DNA from: Datnioides undecimradiatus
Taxonomy: Eukaryota > Chordata > Actinopteri > Lobotiformes > Datnioididae
Direction: 5' to 3'
Length of the DNA stretch: 64,000 nucleotides
Assembly: GCA_008933995.1 (NCBI GenBank)
Contig: WARS01000033.1
Coordinates: forward strand, 9,562,287-9,626,286
The notes below the pieces were generated by a model. The model saw nothing but the letters and a program-made list of their open reading frames with translations, did not search any database and was not told the origin of the DNA. Every line of letters starts with the position of its first letter. Position 1 is the stretch's first letter. The position numbers were made by a program, and so were the translations under genes. This document shows, piece after piece, positions 1 through 16,945 of this stretch.

Positions 1-3000
1 GCCTGTGAACACAGTGGAACAGCTAAATATCCAGCTAAAGAGCTGGATATTTCTCTCAGCAGTTGAAGAGAGTGAATATTAAACTTACATTAAGTTCACC
101 ATATCATCTTAAAAGCACAAGATATGAGATTACTTCTTGGTGAAGAGGAGAACGTTGCAGATAATTCAACAGCTAGTAAAAACTATCAGCACTGAAAAAA
201 ATGGTAACTGGGAGAAGCTGCATTCATGGTGAAAGCAGCAACTGCAATGATGGCAAAAATGATCAGTTATTGCAAGTTTGTAAGTACTTGACTAAATGTA
301 AATAAAAAGTATGGTACTGATTCATACATGATACAGAGTGACAGTGGGCTACACAGGTACTTACACAATCAGAGATACTTTAGGTATCTTCTTTTATTCC
401 TCATCTTATTACTGAAAATATCCGTGGAAGTATGCGGACATCTTCACCAGGTAAACCATAGGTTCAATGCAGCCTTTGTCCTATAAGCTCAAGGAAAACA
501 GAAAAGAGCATCTGTATGTAACATTATCTGCTTTCATAATGCATATCATTACAAATGAGCATTAGTTTTACATACAGACAATGGGAAATTGGAGACCCAT
601 GACAGGTAAAGTGTCTCTCAAACACACTCTGGCAACCAAAGCATTTTTTGAGGCAAGTAGGTAAATTTAACTGACAATAAAAGACAATTTATTCTGGCTC
701 ATCTGTTAGTGAATACAGTAAAATGATACAGTTTCTGCATGGAAACCAGACTGGGTGCATTTTTATAATGAAACGTCTCTTTTATTTGAATTACAATAAT
801 GGTGACGTCCGTTGAGCTTGTAGGGGACCAAGACAAATCGTCTTGTCTTGCTGTGTTTACAGACCATCCTGATGTCACCCAGTTTGCTCCTAATACTGTA
901 TAGTACTGGACACACACACAGCTGCACTACTAAGCTTCATTAACCCTGGGGTTAATAAAAGCAATACAGTTGCAAAGTGAGAGACATTACTTCAGCTGTC
1001 CCAGTCCCAGAGATAGAGCTCCTGTGCAATGGTGGTTTACTGACAGTTGGAGCTCTTTTTTAGTCCACAACTGAACAATGAAAAGGTCCTGAGTTTGCAA
1101 GCGGCATTAGGTATTCTGTCTCTGTTGTGTCTATTTACAATTGTGTGTTTCTATGCTAAGGTTACAATCAAGATATTATAAGAAGGATTTTTAGAAGGAG
1201 GTAATGTTACAAAATAGGAATCAGAGAGAAGCAAACCGTTCTGACATGCTAGCCTTTATATTTTACTAAAATATATGGTTGTTCTCCCAAATGCCTTCCT
1301 TTTTATTCCTGCCTTGAGATGTACACTATCCACAGTAAAGTGAAGAGTTTTCAAAATGGCTTGAACACCTTTTTTTTTGTTTTGTTTTTAACTGTTGAAT
1401 AACTAGACTGTGAATGTTTTGTGCTTATTTTGAGTCACTTTGACTTTGAGTGGCTCCTGTAGTTCAAAGCTACTTAGTACTTAGTAGACCTTTAGACTGA
1501 TGTAAACAGTCTTTGGCAAACCATAAAATCATAACGATGATATTTTCTATTTTAGAGTAATACCATAATGTAGTAGTAAACTGACTGAAAAATGCATCAA
1601 AACCACAAAACACATTTTGTTCTTAATGTCTTTGTTGCAGCACATATACTACTGCATGTTTACCTCAACAAAACACACTCAAATTAGGCTGTACTGTGTC
1701 CTCAGTAGGGGACGGAGAAAGACAAAGAGGTAACAAGTTGTCTTTGTGTCTAAATAATCATTTCTGGGGGTTGACCTGAAAGATTTAGGACTATGACAGG
1801 GTCAGCACTGACAGACTACACTGTGTGGAGTTTAAAACAAACCACTTGTGTTTTTTATGCATTCATCTCTGTATTAGCTGTGGATAAACACTCCTACATG
1901 ACTGAAACTTCAGACTAAACACCGTTTAAAGGCCTTGCTATGTTTTAAATGAAGTGTTTGTCCAATCCTCTTAGGTCTCAAAGCCCTACCTCCACACACT
2001 GAGGCTTCAAAGCTCTTAATACTTATTTTCTTTATCCACTGCTGACTGTGAGGCAGCAGGGTCTTACATAAGCACAAAGTCTCCACTTAGAACAGTTCTA
2101 GTTATTTCATAAGGGAGATTTCTGTCCTGTTTTTTTCACTGTTTTGATATCGGCATGGCTCTTTTGGCAAAAGGTGATGTCATGCATTTTATGTGCACCA
2201 ATTGGAATTTTGCAACACAGGTATCTAAATTAAAATCTGATGATGGTTTTGGGGTTGTTTGCTCACATTGCATGTTGATTTTTCTGGCCAATTGGTGGCA
2301 ACAGAACAAACAGTGAATGTAGCACTGACAGATCATCAGCTTAGGGTCATATGGTGAAGTAGTTATCAATTTAAGCATCCAGCAGTCATAGAGGAACATT
2401 GTCATTCATTTGCAGTTGTGTTTGTGTCCACCTGATGAATAACCTGACACACCAGATGGTTTGTTACATAGAAATATCTAGAATCAGTCCTTTGAAAAAA
2501 TATTTGGCATGCAAATGGACAAACCATCTGTCTATCACTGACTATCAAGGGTTAACTTCAGTTAATTAGAATGGTTGTTTGGTCTAAGAGAAAAAAATAT
2601 CCTTCATTGCCATTCTTTGGTCTTCTTTTACTAAAGAGACATTCTCCATTTCTAAAATAACAGATGCAACAGCAGCATCTACCCTAACCTTTTTAGGAGA
2701 CACCAGTTTCCTTGGTTTCCACTGATGAAAACAACACCTATGAGAGCTGTGAGTGAAACAAGACAGTAAAGTTGTGCGAGAGGTAAACCATGAGCTGAAA
2801 CTCACAATAAAGTGATGTAAAGCCAAGGGAACCCCTTTTACATAGTCATTTAATAGATTACTATAAAAGCAGCTTTAAGATTTGAACTATAGGAAATTAT
2901 GCAATATGTCCACCGCCATTACTTAATGAAATCTGGTTCTTAGTTTTTTTTTTATTTTCCAAGATTCCTGAAGACTCCATCATCCGCACACAATGCCCTA

Positions 3001-3394
3001 GTTATGAGAAGTGCCTCTATTTTTTAACTGTCCAACAGCTCATTCAAATGGATAGAGTACACATAATAAGGACTACTTTCAATCAGCGATGTCAAAGAGG
3101 GTGCCATTCCTTTTGACCAAACATGTCCTTCTCTGTGTCTACAGGGTTTAGATCTCACATTATATTTAGGATAGTGGGATTCAATACTTATGTATAAACG
3201 GAAAAAGACTTCATTTTTGACAGATGACATATGAGGAAAATGCCTATTGAGTATGAATCCCAAAGTCGCCTTGGACCAGAAACCCAGTGCTCATCTAGCA
3301 CAGACAGAGTAAGTGTGCCACCATGTGGACTAAGTAATAATAGCCTGCATAAGCTCCCAGAGATGTGTGAGCATCAGTCAGCTTAACCTTCAGA
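1..3394. other. Non-coding, no gene seen
   Basis: Only short unrelated reading frames occur on either strand and none resembles a known protein. The sequence is AT-rich. The one clear structure is a small perfect hairpin at 25-52. Part of this stretch could be intergenic DNA beyond the 3' end of the zinc-finger gene to the right; I see no exon with credible splice sites. Confidence 0.5.
25..52. repeat. 12-bp perfect inverted repeat (hairpin)
   Basis: AAATATCCAGCT at 25-36 is followed by the loop AAAG and by its exact reverse complement at 41-52. There is no T-run after it and no neighbouring gene, so no function is proposed. Confidence 0.6.
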
Positions 3395-3962
3395 GCTCAA
3401 GCTTTGTTTGACATTCCAGTTCATCCCATAGGTGATTGAGGGGGCTGAGGTCTCTGCAGGCCAGACAAGTTCCCCCACACCAAACTGGAAAAATCATCTC
3501 TGGATGGACCTTGTCATGTTGACATATGAGTGGGTCTTTCTCAAACTGTTGCCACAAAGTTGGACTATTGTCTAAAATGGAACAGAGCCACAGAAAGCAG
3601 CCCTAGATTCTCCAGCCAACCTCAGTGGGTACTGTGCATTGAAGGAGGTTGCATGCCAAAACCACAGTTTCATCAGATTGCATCATAGTAAGGTCTGATT
3701 CATTACTCCAGACAGCACATTGTACATTACTTCAGCTTTTCTCCAGCAGACGCCCATCACTGACCATGGCAATCTTAGGCTTGGAAACCTAAGCACATGA
3801 GACTCCTGGTGAACAGTTGTTTCCAGAGACTGCTTGGAGATCTGTAGTGGGCCTTTGTGGTGCTGTTGTTTCTGTAATGATGATGAAACTTGACAAAAAA
3901 AGCAGTAAGAGTTCTAGCAGCACAGAAATAAAGACAACGCTGACATACTGGAAAGATGACTT
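3395..3962 (-). mobile_element. Tc1/mariner transposase relic
   Basis: Read on the minus strand this is a decayed Tc1-like transposase with frameshifts. Near 3700 the frame gives VWSNESDLTMMQSDE, matching the conserved WSDES...SDG block around the second catalytic Asp; here that Asp is Asn, so catalysis is lost. Near 3420-3450 it gives PLNHLWDELE, matching the block around the third catalytic acidic residue (usual form SPDLNPIEHLWDELE). Between them, bases matching the W-x-E-x-G-V-x-x-L-x-W-P-A region are recognisable but out of frame. No terminal inverted repeats could be placed, so the ends are approximate. It is a dead fragment. Confidence 0.68.
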
Positions 3963-6534
3963 CTGACAAAGCCACACATGAAGATTATAACTCTCTTAAA
4001 ACATTTCTTTACTTATGGACACGTTCTCTGCATTTCCCCTTAGTTATACAGAACTAAAATTCAAAGTAAATCTTAATCACAAAATTTCTAGCACATAAAC
4101 TAGGCAGGGTGAACACAAAAAGGCCATTTGTCTTTTATACATTGTGTACTATACAATATGTATGAACCCTCGTATAAATTAAATTTAAAAAAACAAAAAA
4201 AAAAGACTTTCTTTAGCCAGAAGGTTGAAGACATTCAATACTAAATTATTTACCCAATCGTCTTGTATGAGGACAAATGGACTAAAAAATGTTATTCTAA
4301 TATTGACATCACTTTCTAATTTGACATCACTCTTAAAAATCTCTGTTATATATCGTAATCTCTGCTATTGACAGTAATTACAGAGCATCTATAATTCTCT
4401 TCTAGAGTTTATAAAGCCCCATTTTGCACAACCCAGAGGGAAAGTCTTTCACACTTGAATAAACCAATCATATAACTCAACAGTACAAAAAAGCTTATAC
4501 TTTCATAAACTCGCAGCTGAAATCAATCCACTGCATTTGAAAAGAGGACAAGATCATCATTTTCTCCATAATCCCTTTCATCAGTCCATCTTGTTATCAA
4601 CAATATCCAGACTCCTGAAAACAGAAAAGGAAACTATTTTTATAAAATGACATCAGCTTCTACAAAATGCTTATTTCTGACAGGTACTTTTTAGACGTAG
4701 TCGAGGGTCTAAATTTAGGCTCTCTGAAATCAAAATAACTCTTCTAGCAGCATCTGTAACTTTCATCAGATAAATCACAAGCTTCCAATAAATATGACCA
4801 TTCTCACAATAGTGTTTTGGCCTCCTGTAGTAAAACAATGTACTTCTTCGTTATGCTACAGACATTATGGAAATAAAATGTCTTACAGTAAACCAGAATA
4901 AACACTACGATTGATACATTAGGTTGTCTTTTTGCAGTAAAAACTGGAGCTGACATGAAAAAGGAAATAAAATCACCCAGGTCAACTAAGAACAATCCTG
5001 GGCCACATCAGGTTCACCCAGAAACATTAAAAACAGAATCTACAGACCATCTGGTCCTGGATATACTAAGAAGAAGCAAACATATCAGTGAAGAAACAAA
5101 AAACCCCTTCTGGAGATATTTTGGTTCAAATAACAAAAGGTAAAATAAACAAACGCAAAACTAGAAACCACATTCTCATATAATTCAGGTAATATTATAA
5201 AATTTTACAAACTACCATCTAGACTGAAAGCCTAAGTTTCTCTTCCATCTGTCAGTTGTTATTTCAATTTGTCAGACAGATCAACATTCAATTTAATCAT
5301 CAGATCAGACTATCGGACTAGCCCAATACAAAATGACTGGATCGGATCTGGATTGGGAAAAGTATGTATACTAAGGCTATGTTTCGCACTTTGATGCTTT
5401 TTTGGTACCAGCCAAAATGTGTCAATAACACAGAGCATCGAAAGCTGGCACAGAATATGTGGTCAGATTTGTGGGGCTCATATCCTCGGGTTAGCTGGTC
5501 GATTGGCCGGTCAATCTGCTCGTGTCTGACCAGTTCTCACTAGTGTTTCTTTTTCAGGATGTGACCTTCTTAATCCACTTGATTACGACACAGCTCCGGT
5601 CTGTGTATGCGTTTCTCGGTGTCCGTCTATGTGACAGTAGTCCACAGTGCTGATCAACAACTACTACTATGGTTGTGTTTAACCCCTCAGGTAGTGCTGT
5701 GTGGCATGGCGTTTAGTGATACTACAGGGCGCTGACTACAAACCAATGCTGCTGCATCTAAGTCCAAGAGGCATGTTTTAACATCATTAAAATCTGCAGT
5801 CCGATAATAATAGTCAATGACCGTGGGATCACCAGATGATCTGGTTCTATTTTAGGTCAAATTTCAGACACAGCTTTCCTTTGGTTGACTACAGCCATAC
5901 AGACTTTTAGATTTAACTGTGTTAACCAATTAAACAGTAATAATAAGTTTTAAGTTTTTGTTTTGTATTAGCTAAGTTAATGAATGAATGGCTCCTCTTA
6001 TATAGACCATATTTTAAAACTTTGGTGTGTAGTGTAGTCAATTAGTTACTTATACTCCTAAAGTACAGTACTGAGCACATCAGCACAAGTATTGCCCAAT
6101 TGTCACACAATACCCAGCCCTAATGTGTACTAATATTGCCAGTTGACCCCTCAAAGACATTCTTAATCATGATTGTGGCTACAAATGTCAGCTGAAACTT
6201 TTTTTCCATTAGAAGAGAAAAGAAACAAACAAATGAAAAAAACACACATTCTTTCTTTAGCCCAAGATGACAAAATGTCACTTGGGGGTACTCCAGGGTC
6301 CTAACCTGTGGTTTACTGGAATCTGTTCCAGGGGAAAACCAACTGAGAAGAGACTCTGTTGGGAGCTGAAGGTCCATGGAGGGTGATGGTAATGTGTGAA
6401 AGGGGCTGGTTGTTGTTTTTCATTCCAAGTCCTGACTGAAGCCTCTGTAGTCCATCACAGCCCAGCCTCAATAAAGTGGTACTCCTCTGAGTACTCTGTG
6501 TCCTCAGGAGCATACAGTCACCTCTGGCTGTGTA
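3963..6534. other. Downstream flank of znf346, probably holds its 3' UTR
   Basis: No exon or RNA gene is recognised. Because the znf346 stop codon is at 6535-6537 on the minus strand, its 3' UTR must run leftwards into this stretch. I could not place a convincing poly(A) signal close to the stop, so the transcript end is undefined. Short open frames here look like chance. Confidence 0.45.
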
Positions 6535-12646
<6,112 letters not shown>

Positions 12647-12720
12647 AATTTTTGATACGACCAGCGGCGTTCTACCACGCATGCGCAACTGACAGGCAGC
12701 CAGCCAGCCAGCCAGCCAGA

Positions 12721-13694
12721 GGAAAACAAACGTCCCTTCGAAAAATGGTAAAAATAAGCCCTCACTACTTCCTCGGTTAGCATCATATACGTTGCTTTGT
12801 CTGGCTTTGATCGTCCACTATTATCCTATTATAATACAGTTTTGTAAATAGTTCAGTGGCTTTAAAAATTATAAATATCCCCTTTCTCCCCTCCACCGTG
12901 GCTCCACACTTAAGCACATCTTTAATCTTGGCCTCCACTCATGCTGACCCCTATACCCCGTGGAAACATAGCCGCATTTTTTTCTTCAAAAGCTATTTGT
13001 TACATGAAGTCAATATGTGATTCACTGTCTTGTTTCTTTAGCACTGCAGCTTTTTCTTTTTTCCCCCGCCTTACGACAAACGGTACGCTACTATAGCTGT
13101 TATCAATCCCCACTTCTTCCTCTTAGGTTCTACTGTTTTTTAGGCATTCGTGTTTTCCTTTTGCAGTTTCCCAGTATTATTGTTAACCACTTTTGAAAGT
13201 TTAATATTAAAATCCCTACAGATTGTTTCGTTTGTCTACTTTTCTTATTTCCTTCTTGTTTCCACATAAATGCTCTGTCCTTCCCCTGACTGAGTTGGTA
13301 AACATTATAAAACATCTTACAGCCCACATCTTGATGTTTCCCATCTGATCCTGCATAACAGTAGTGACAGTGCCATCATTCATATATTACATGCTATCAC
13401 ATCTTCGCCCACTCTAATGCTAACAGCACTGCAAATTACATTGTTAGCACTGCAAATACCAAATAACATTGTTTCTATCAACACGGCTTCTTCGGCCAAA
13501 AGTAAAAATCTTTTCTCTATACTCAAACCGTTTTTATTTATTTTTATTGTATTTCATTTAATCTTTATCAAGGTCATTTATTGGCCCTTCCTAAGACTGA
13601 AGCCCTTGCTTCAGTAACTTAATGAGAAAACCAATTTGTCTAGGTATGTACGTATATTAATTTTATCCTGGCACCCCCGCCTTCAATGTATGTA
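12721..13694. other. Spacer between znf346 promoter and tRNA cluster
   Basis: No gene recognised. The sequence is AT-rich with a few pyrimidine runs. A short imperfect duplication (gctaacagcactgcaaa and gttagcactgcaaa) lies at about 13419-13457. Open frames here are short and without homology that I can recognise. Confidence 0.45.
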
Positions 13695-13767
13695 GTTTCC
13701 GTAGTGTAGTGGTTATCACGTTCGCCTAACACGCGAAAGGTCCCCGGTTCGAAACCGGGCGGAAACA
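13695..13767 (+). tRNA. tRNA-Val (anticodon AAC)
   Basis: The 73-nt sequence matches the vertebrate tRNA-Val consensus from GTTTCCG to the discriminator A. The acceptor stem pairs GTTTCCG with CGGAAAC. The anticodon stem TTCGC/GCGAA encloses the loop CTAACAC (anticodon AAC). The T arm is CCCGG-TTCGAAA-CCGGG and supplies the B box. A TTTT terminator follows within about 15 bp. CCA is not encoded, as usual in eukaryotes. Confidence 0.97.
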
Positions 13768-13892
13768 TCCCTTCTGTATCTTTTAATTTATGGCTCAAAT
13801 TATAAACGTTCTAAATCTGTAGTTTTGAAACAAACATAAATATTGTTGGTTCAAGTATCAGGTATGAGGTTTCAAGATTAATTTGTCGCGTA

Positions 13893-13965
13893 GTTTCCGT
13901 AGTGTAGTGGTTATCACGTTCGCCTCACACGCGAAAGGTCCCCGGTTCGAAACCGGGCGGAAACA
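13893..13965 (+). tRNA. tRNA-Val (anticodon CAC)
   Basis: Identical to the neighbouring tRNA-Val except for the anticodon loop CTCACAC, which gives anticodon CAC (reads GTG). All stems are intact. A run of eight T residues (13973-13980) serves as the RNA polymerase III terminator. Confidence 0.97.
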
Positions 13966-14093
13966 TATAGGGTTTTTTTTCTGAAGTGCCCTTGAATATA
14001 TGAACACCTGACTTCAGCTAGCACCTTCCCTTTACAAGTGTATGAAGTCTAATAAATTCTACGATCATGGGCCCCACAAGTGTATCCACAGAC

Positions 14094-14166
14094 GTTTCCG
14101 TAGTGTAGTGGTTATCATGTTCGCCTCACACGCGAAAGGTCCCCGGTTCGAAACCGGGCGGAAACA
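14094..14166 (+). tRNA. tRNA-Val (anticodon CAC), one D-stem change
   Basis: Full 73-nt tRNA-Val with the CTCACAC loop. It differs from the other copies by C to T at the end of the D stem (TATCATG instead of TATCACG), turning a G-C pair into G-U, which is tolerable. A TTTTTT terminator follows. The 3' flank continues for 39 bp into the 5' end of a LINE. Confidence 0.93.
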
Positions 14167-14205
14167 TCCCTTCCATATTTTTTAATTTATGGCTCAAATT
14201 ATATA

Positions 14206-14568
14206 CAACCAAGATGGCGCCGAGTATGGACGCCCTGGTGCACTCTGTTTTGTTTGTTTTTGTGCGTAAACTGTGTGTCTGCATGCTCTTACACAAGAGA
14301 AGAGCTCATGAACATCAAGTATTACACACCCGTGGATTTATCTCCAGTTTTCTTAGCATCTGCCGTGGATCTATTCCATGTTTTAATTAAGAAAGTGAGA
14401 CGCCGACGCAGAGGAAAGCGAGCCGGTGCGCTCGTGCGCCTCCGCAGACGCGGATCACACACACCGTTACCTGGGATTTTTCTCTCTAACGTACGCTCAC
14501 TCTGCAACAAAATGGATGAGCTAACACTGCTGATGAGACGAAACTGGAACTTTTCCTCATCTTGTGAA
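14206..14568 (+). mobile_element. LINE 5' fragment (jockey superfamily, L2/CR1-like)
   Basis: It starts at CAACCAAGATGGCGCC and includes the start of the endonuclease-RT ORF (MAPSMDALV...). A basic stretch (KKVRRRRRGKRAG) leads to the first endonuclease block (GIFLSNVRSLCNKMDEL). It breaks off at 14568 within the motif that continues LCF-ETWL in the sister copies. One frame change occurs near the start, so the fragment is dead. Confidence 0.8.
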
Positions 14569-14584
14569 CAGAACAAATGAACAG

Positions 14585-16067
14585 AACAATATGGAAGAGT
14601 TAAGTGTGTCTACAGTAGGTAGACAGTGCAAATAGTGTGCTGTGATCCGACCTGCACACCTCAGAGTCCTGGAGATGTACAGGTCTTGGAGAGATGGGAG
14701 GCTGCAGCCGATCACCTTCTCAGCAGAGCGCACAACATGCTGCAGTCTGTGTTTGTCCCTGGCAGTGGCCCCAGCGTACCACACTGTGATGGAGCAGGTG
14801 AGGATGGACTCAATGATGGCAGTGTAGAACTGAACCATCATCCTGGCTGGCACATTGAGTTTCCTCAGCTGCCGCAGGAAGTACATCCTCTGCTGGGCCT
14901 TCTTGATGAGAGAGCTGATGGTCAGCTCCCACTTGAGGTCCTGGGTGATGGTGGTACCCAGGAAGTGGAAGGAGTCCACAGTGGAGATGGGGGACTCTGT
15001 CAGGGTGAGGGGGAGCAATGGAGCCGACCCTTTCCGAAAGTCTACCGTCATCTCCACTGTCTTCTGGGTGTTCAGCTCTAGGTTGTTGCGGGCGCACCAG
15101 GACACCAGGCGGTCCACTTCCTTCCTGTAGGCAGACTCATCCCCGTCCGAGATGAGTCCAAGAGGATCCAGGATTGAGAGGCTGTAGCTGTGGAGGGGGA
15201 GGAGGGGAACGAGGTGGACTTTGGTGAGGTGTCTTCTGGGGTGTGGGGGGTGTGAATGACCGTGTTGATGGGGTGGGAGGAGGTGTCAGGGCTGGCTGAT
15301 AGTCCGTCAAAGCGACAGTAGAACTCATTCAGACGGTTGGCTAGTTGCAGGTCGTCAGTGGAATGGGGGGCTTTAGGTTTGTAGTTGGTGATTTGCCTAA
15401 GCCCTTTCCACACAGAGGCCGAGTCGTTAGCTGAGAACTGCTGTTGAAGTTTCTCAGAGTACAGTGATTTAGCACTCCTCACCTCCTTGCTAAACCTGTA
15501 CTTGGCCTCTTTGTAGATGGCTCTGTTCCCACTACTGAAGGCAGCCAGGAGAACAGTGCTGGGAAATCACAGTCACATCAGTACACCAGCCACTGTTGAT
15601 ATAGAAACAGACACCTCCACCTTTAGTTTTGCCGGAAAGTTCCCTGTGACGATCCGCTTGGAGGAGATGGAAACCCTCCAGCTGCAGCGCGCAGTCCGGT
15701 ATCTGTCCACAAAGCCACGTTTCCGTGAAGCACAAAACACAAGATGAGGAAAAGTTCCAGTTTCGTCTCATCAGCAGTGTTACGTACGCTAGCTTAAGCA
15801 AAATCCCAGGTGTGTGTGATTCGCGTCTGCGGAGGCGCACGAGCGCACCGGCTCGCTTTCCTCTGCGTCGGCGTCTCACTTTCTTAATTAAAACATGGAA
15901 TAAATCCATGGCAGATGCTAAGAAAACTGGAGATAAATCCACGGGTGTACTTTGATGTCTGGCGAGTTTTCTCTTGTGTAAGAGCATGCAGATGCACAGT
16001 TTACGCAGCACAAAAACAAACAAAACAGAGCGCACCAGGGCGTCCATACTCGGCGCCATCTTGGTTG
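14585..16067 (-). mobile_element. Internally deleted LINE copy (endonuclease-RT)
   Basis: Read on the minus strand from 16067 down, the copy has the 5' end and AP-endonuclease start, including FTETWL and GGGVCFYIN. A deletion near 15540 removes the rest of the endonuclease. The endonuclease-RT linker follows (KEVRSAKSLYSEKLQQQF, VWKGLRQITNYKPKAP). A second deletion near 15175 removes the RT fingers and catalytic palm. The RT thumb and C-terminal region remain (LVSWCARNNLELNTQKTVEM, then FHFLGTTITQDLKW, AQQRMYFLRQLRKL). The 3' end is missing. Frameshifts and stops accompany the deletions. The motifs place it in the jockey superfamily of fish LINEs (L2/CR1 group most likely); the exact family needs a repeat-library comparison. 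Confidence 0.85.
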
Positions 16068-16255
16068 TATATAATTTGAGCCATAAATTAAAAAATATAA
16101 AAGGGATGTTTCCGCCCGGTTTTGAACCGGGGACCTTTCGCGTGTTAGGCGAACGTGATAACCACTACACTACGGAACTTGTGAGGCTTACACTTGTGGG
16201 GCCCATGATCGTAGAATTTATTAGACTTCATACACTTGTAAAGGGAAGATGCTAA
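15738..16255 (-). repeat. Right arm of the inverted duplication
   Basis: Reverse complement of 14018-14568 with several small deletions in the LINE part, for example loss of the bases coding for NVRSLCNKMDEL. The arm includes the degenerate tRNA-Val at 16107-16179 and the upstream flank at 16190-16255. The arms are separated by the 3' portion of the LINE copy. Confidence 0.8.
16107..16179 (-). tRNA. Degenerate tRNA-Val (AAC)
   Basis: The body matches the other copies and the anticodon loop is CTAACAC. The 5' acceptor strand reads AGTTCCG, leaving two mismatches at the stem end (positions 1-72 and 2-71), and the T loop is TTCAAAA. Internal A and B boxes survive, so it may still be transcribed, but the damaged acceptor end makes a working tRNA doubtful. 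Confidence 0.7.
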
Positions 16256-16259
16256 CAAA

Positions 16260-16324
16260 CTAAAACAAACAAAACAGAGCGCACCAAAACACCAGGGCAT
16301 CCATACTCGGCGCCATCTTGGTTG
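16260..16324 (-). mobile_element. LINE 5' end fragment (third copy)
   Basis: Starts at the same CAACCAAGATGGCGCC boundary (16324 on the minus strand) and covers only the first codons (MAPSMDALVFWCALF) before breaking off. On its 5' side lies the same 39-bp flank and then a tRNA-Val 3' fragment. Confidence 0.75.
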
Positions 16325-16363
16325 TATATAATTTGAGCCATAAATTAAAAAATATAGAAGGGA

Positions 16364-16382
16364 TGTTTCCGCCCAGTTTCGG
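16364..16382 (-). pseudogene. tRNA-Val 3' end fragment
   Basis: Only the last part of the T arm and the acceptor 3' strand remain (CTGGGCGGAAACA), joined at about 16382 to LINE sequence. No promoter boxes remain. Confidence 0.7.
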
Positions 16383-16385
16383 AAA

Positions 16386-16882
16386 ATGTCTGTGAACACT
16401 GTTGATATAGAAACAGACACCTCCACCTTTAGTTTTGCCGGAAAGTTCCCTGTGACGATCTGCTCGGAGGAGATGGAAACCCTCCAGCTGCAGCGCGCAG
16501 TCCGGTATCTGTCCACAAAGCCACGTTTCCATGAAGCACAAAACACAAGATGAGGAAAAGTTCCAGTTTCGTCTCATCAGCAGTGTTAGCTCATCCATTT
16601 TGTTGCAGAGTGAGCGTATGTTAGAGAGAAAAATCCCAGGTAACGGTGTGTGTGATCCGCGTCTGCGGAGGCGCACGAGCGCACCGGCTCGCTTTCCTCT
16701 GCATCGGCGTCTCACTTTCTTAATTAAAACATGGAATAAATCCACGGCAGATGCTAAGAAAACTGGAGATAAATCCACGGGTGTGTAATACTTGATGTTC
16801 ATGAGCTCTTCTCTTGTGTAAGAGCATGCAGACACACAGTTTACGCACAAAAACAAACAAAACAGAGCGCACCAAAACACCA
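16386..16882 (-). mobile_element. LINE 5'/endonuclease fragment (duplicate of 15590-16050)
   Basis: Closely similar to the endonuclease part of the copy at 15590-16050, and it preserves NIRSLCNKMDELTLLMRRN and the ETWL and GGGVCFYIN blocks. The 5' end is cut at the codons for VFWCALF and fused to a tRNA-Val pseudogene at 16883. The 3' end is cut after FYINS and fused to RT-derived and tRNA-derived fragments. Confidence 0.8.
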
Positions 16883-16944
16883 TGTTTCCGCCCAGTGACC
16901 TTTCGCATGTTAGGTGAACGTGATAACCACTACACTACGGCAAC
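16883..16944 (-). pseudogene. tRNA-Val (AAC) pseudogene with deleted T arm
   Basis: Recognisable from GTTGCCGTAGTG through the anticodon loop CTAACAT to the acceptor GGCGGAAACA, but 11 nt of the T arm and B box are deleted and the anticodon stem has a mismatch. It cannot fold or be transcribed normally. Confidence 0.85.
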
Positions 16945-16945
16945 T

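Larger units (their letters stand above)
14018..14568 (+). repeat. Left arm of an imperfect inverted duplication (tRNA-Val + LINE 5' end)
   Basis: This arm contains 75 bp of upstream flank, the tRNA-Val at 14094, its 3' flank and the first 360 bp of a LINE. The reverse complement of 15738-16255 carries the same elements in the same order, with small deletions and an AAC instead of a CAC anticodon. The shared upstream flank includes the block around 14041-14085. Confidence 0.8.
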
